A DNA stretch of 64,000 nucleotides, taken from NCBI RefSeq assembly GCF_000517105.1, contig NZ_KI912149.1, forward strand, positions 446,712-510,711, given 5' to 3'. The notes under the pieces are model-generated. The model ran no database searches. It was not told the origin of the DNA and saw nothing but the letters and a program-made list of their open reading frames with translations. This stretch comes from Fischerella sp. PCC 9605. Lineage in GTDB: Bacteria; Cyanobacteriota; Cyanobacteriia; Cyanobacteriales; Nostocaceae. The position numbers and the translations under genes are program-made. Of this stretch, positions 62,997-64,000 are shown piece after piece (the stretch's first letter is position 1; the number at the start of each line of letters is the position of its first letter).

Positions 62997-64000
62997 ATGT
63001 TTCAGAGTACAGTAATAACGCTGGAACTTTACAAACCTTTATTCTGGATAGCACAGGTTACAGTAGACCCACCAGCAGGTATTTCACCAGCACAGGCATC
63101 AGTTGCTTTCTCCGGTCCACGCTTTTTTACTGCTTTAATCTCCGGTGTGATCCTGGCTTTTGCATTTCAATTGGTATTAACCAACCTCTCAGTTGCCGCA
63201 GGTATTTCTTATTTGGGGCGTCCATCTGATTCAGATCATGGGGAAGCCGGAACTTTAGGAGGGACGATTCGCAAAATCGGTACAGCAGTAGGAGTTTGGA
63301 CTTTAGTCACGGTTACAATTGCCTTGGCGATCGCTAGTTTTTTGGCAGTAAAACTTAGCCTGGTGATTTTCAGCCCAGGACTGGGAGCAATTCTAGGCGC
63401 GGTGATTTGGGGTGCATACTTCTTGCTGCTAATGTGGGTAAGTTCCACCACAGTTGGTTCTTTAATTGGCAATGTTGTTAACACCGCAACCTCCAGCTTT
63501 CAGGCGCTCATGGGAACAGCCACTGCTGCGTTAGGTGCAAAGGCTGTGAATCAGCAAGTGGTGTCAACGGCTGAAGCCGCAGCCGCAGCAGTACGTCGGG
63601 AATTGGCCGGTGCGATTGACCCCGGTGGCGTCCGGGAAAAAGTTGAGGATTACCTAGAAATGCTGCGTCCTCCAGAGCTAGATATATCGAGGATTCGCAG
63701 TGATTTTGAAAAATTGTTGAGCGATCCGCAACTCAGAGATATCGCCACTAGTGGCGATATTCGTAACATTGACCGTCAGAAGTTTGTCGATTTAGTCAGC
63801 AGCCGTACCGACCTCTCGAAGCGAGATGTTAACCGTATTGCGGACACTTTATATAGTGTTTGGCAGCAGACAGTAGGTCAAGTAGGTCAGGTTCGTCCCC
63901 AAGATCGGATGGGTGAGTTGGTAGATTATGTTAAATCGCTCAAGCCAGGACAGACGAATACAGACGAACTGAACCGCAAGCTAGATCTGCTGATTGCAGA
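62997..64000 (+). CDS. Large conserved membrane protein, 3' end outside window
   Basis: ATG at 62997 after GAGGAAGGA gives an open frame of about 334 codons to the window edge. Starts MFQSTVITLELYKPLFWIAQ. Three or four hydrophobic segments: FTALISGVILAFAFQLVLTN, VGVWTLVTVTIALAIASFLA, GAILGAVIWGAYFLLLMWVS. Then a long soluble part with acidic and basic helices (RRELAGAIDPGGVREKVEDY, SRTDLSKRDVNRIADTLYSV). This fits large uncharacterised cyanobacterial membrane proteins. Function unknown. Confidence 0.7.
   Translation, partial: MFQSTVITLELYKPLFWIAQVTVDPPAGISPAQASVAFSGPRFFTALISGVILAFAFQLVLTNLSVAAGISYLGRPSDSDHGEAGTLGGTIRKIGTAVGVWTLVTVTIALAIASFLAVKLSLVIFSPGLGAILGAVIWGAYFLLLMWVSSTTVGSLIGNVVNTATSSFQALMGTATAALGAKAVNQQVVSTAEAAAAAVRRELAGAIDPGGVREKVEDYLEMLRPPELDISRIRSDFEKLLSDPQLRDIATSGDIRNIDRQKFVDLVSSRTDLSKRDVNRIADTLYSVWQQTVGQVGQVRPQDRMGELVDYVKSLKPGQTNTDELNRKLDLLIA

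Overview
The window is cyanobacterial chromosome, most likely from a filamentous Nostocales-type strain (Nostoc, Tolypothrix, Scytonema or Calothrix-like). The evidence is crtP-crtB, petN, an orange carotenoid protein, an allophycocyanin alpha subunit, high-light-inducible proteins, sipA, a Ycf46-type ATPase and cyanoexosortase A, together with many GCGATCGC (HIP1) sites and intergenic spaces full of heptamer repeats and palindromes. No rRNA, CRISPR array, prophage or intact insertion sequence was seen. One tRNA gene (Ser, GCT) is present.

Layout. 1-6 kb: the end of an unidentified membrane or secreted protein, a PhzF-family enzyme, the phytoene desaturase/phytoene synthase operon, tRNA-Ser and an amino-acid-type binding lipoprotein. 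6-19 kb: a beta-helix/SLH surface protein, a K+ channel, a deaminase, a HEAT-repeat protein, two two-component pairs (NarL/DesK type and RppA/RppB type), two LTxxQ (Spy-like) periplasmic proteins and a Coq4-like protein. 18.7-21.3 kb: a protein-sorting locus with cyanoexosortase A, a short associated protein, an HpsJ-like protein and a PEP-CTERM substrate. 21.7-28.2 kb: a cobalamin riboswitch and CbiX/SirB chelatase, sipA, a peroxiredoxin, an NAGPA-type glycosidase and a GH65 phosphorylase. 29-32 kb: BON protein and a NACHT NTPase.

32.7-41.3 kb reads as a light-stress and phycobilisome island: receiver protein, OCP, pentapeptide and fasciclin proteins, a frameshifted HLIP, a one-helix protein, a [2Fe-2S] ferredoxin, and FtsH directly coupled (TAATG) to a lone apcA paralogue. 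41.4-49.5 kb holds an exonuclease, petN, small membrane proteins, a secreted hydrolase, Ycf46 and an amino-acid binding protein. 49.7-56.4 kb has two c-di-AMP (ydaO-yuaA class) riboswitch candidates: one leads a nitrate/bicarbonate-type ABC operon, the other precedes a Usp-like protein and an ArsB/NhaD-type permease.

56.9-61.6 kb is the most system-like set without a name: coiled-coil protein, OmpA protein with a large cytoplasmic half, Ras-like small GTPase, PAS-like protein and histidine kinase, all on one strand with short gaps. The window closes with two nearly identical tandem HLIP genes and the start of a large membrane protein.

Repeats are a second theme. There are two MITE-like elements with 17-bp terminal inverted repeats and 9-10 bp direct duplications, a dispersed modular repeat present twice, a family of 30-bp palindromes that keep their arms but vary their centres, and a GC-rich mosaic repeat at five or more places. 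All calls come from reading the sequence. No database search was run.
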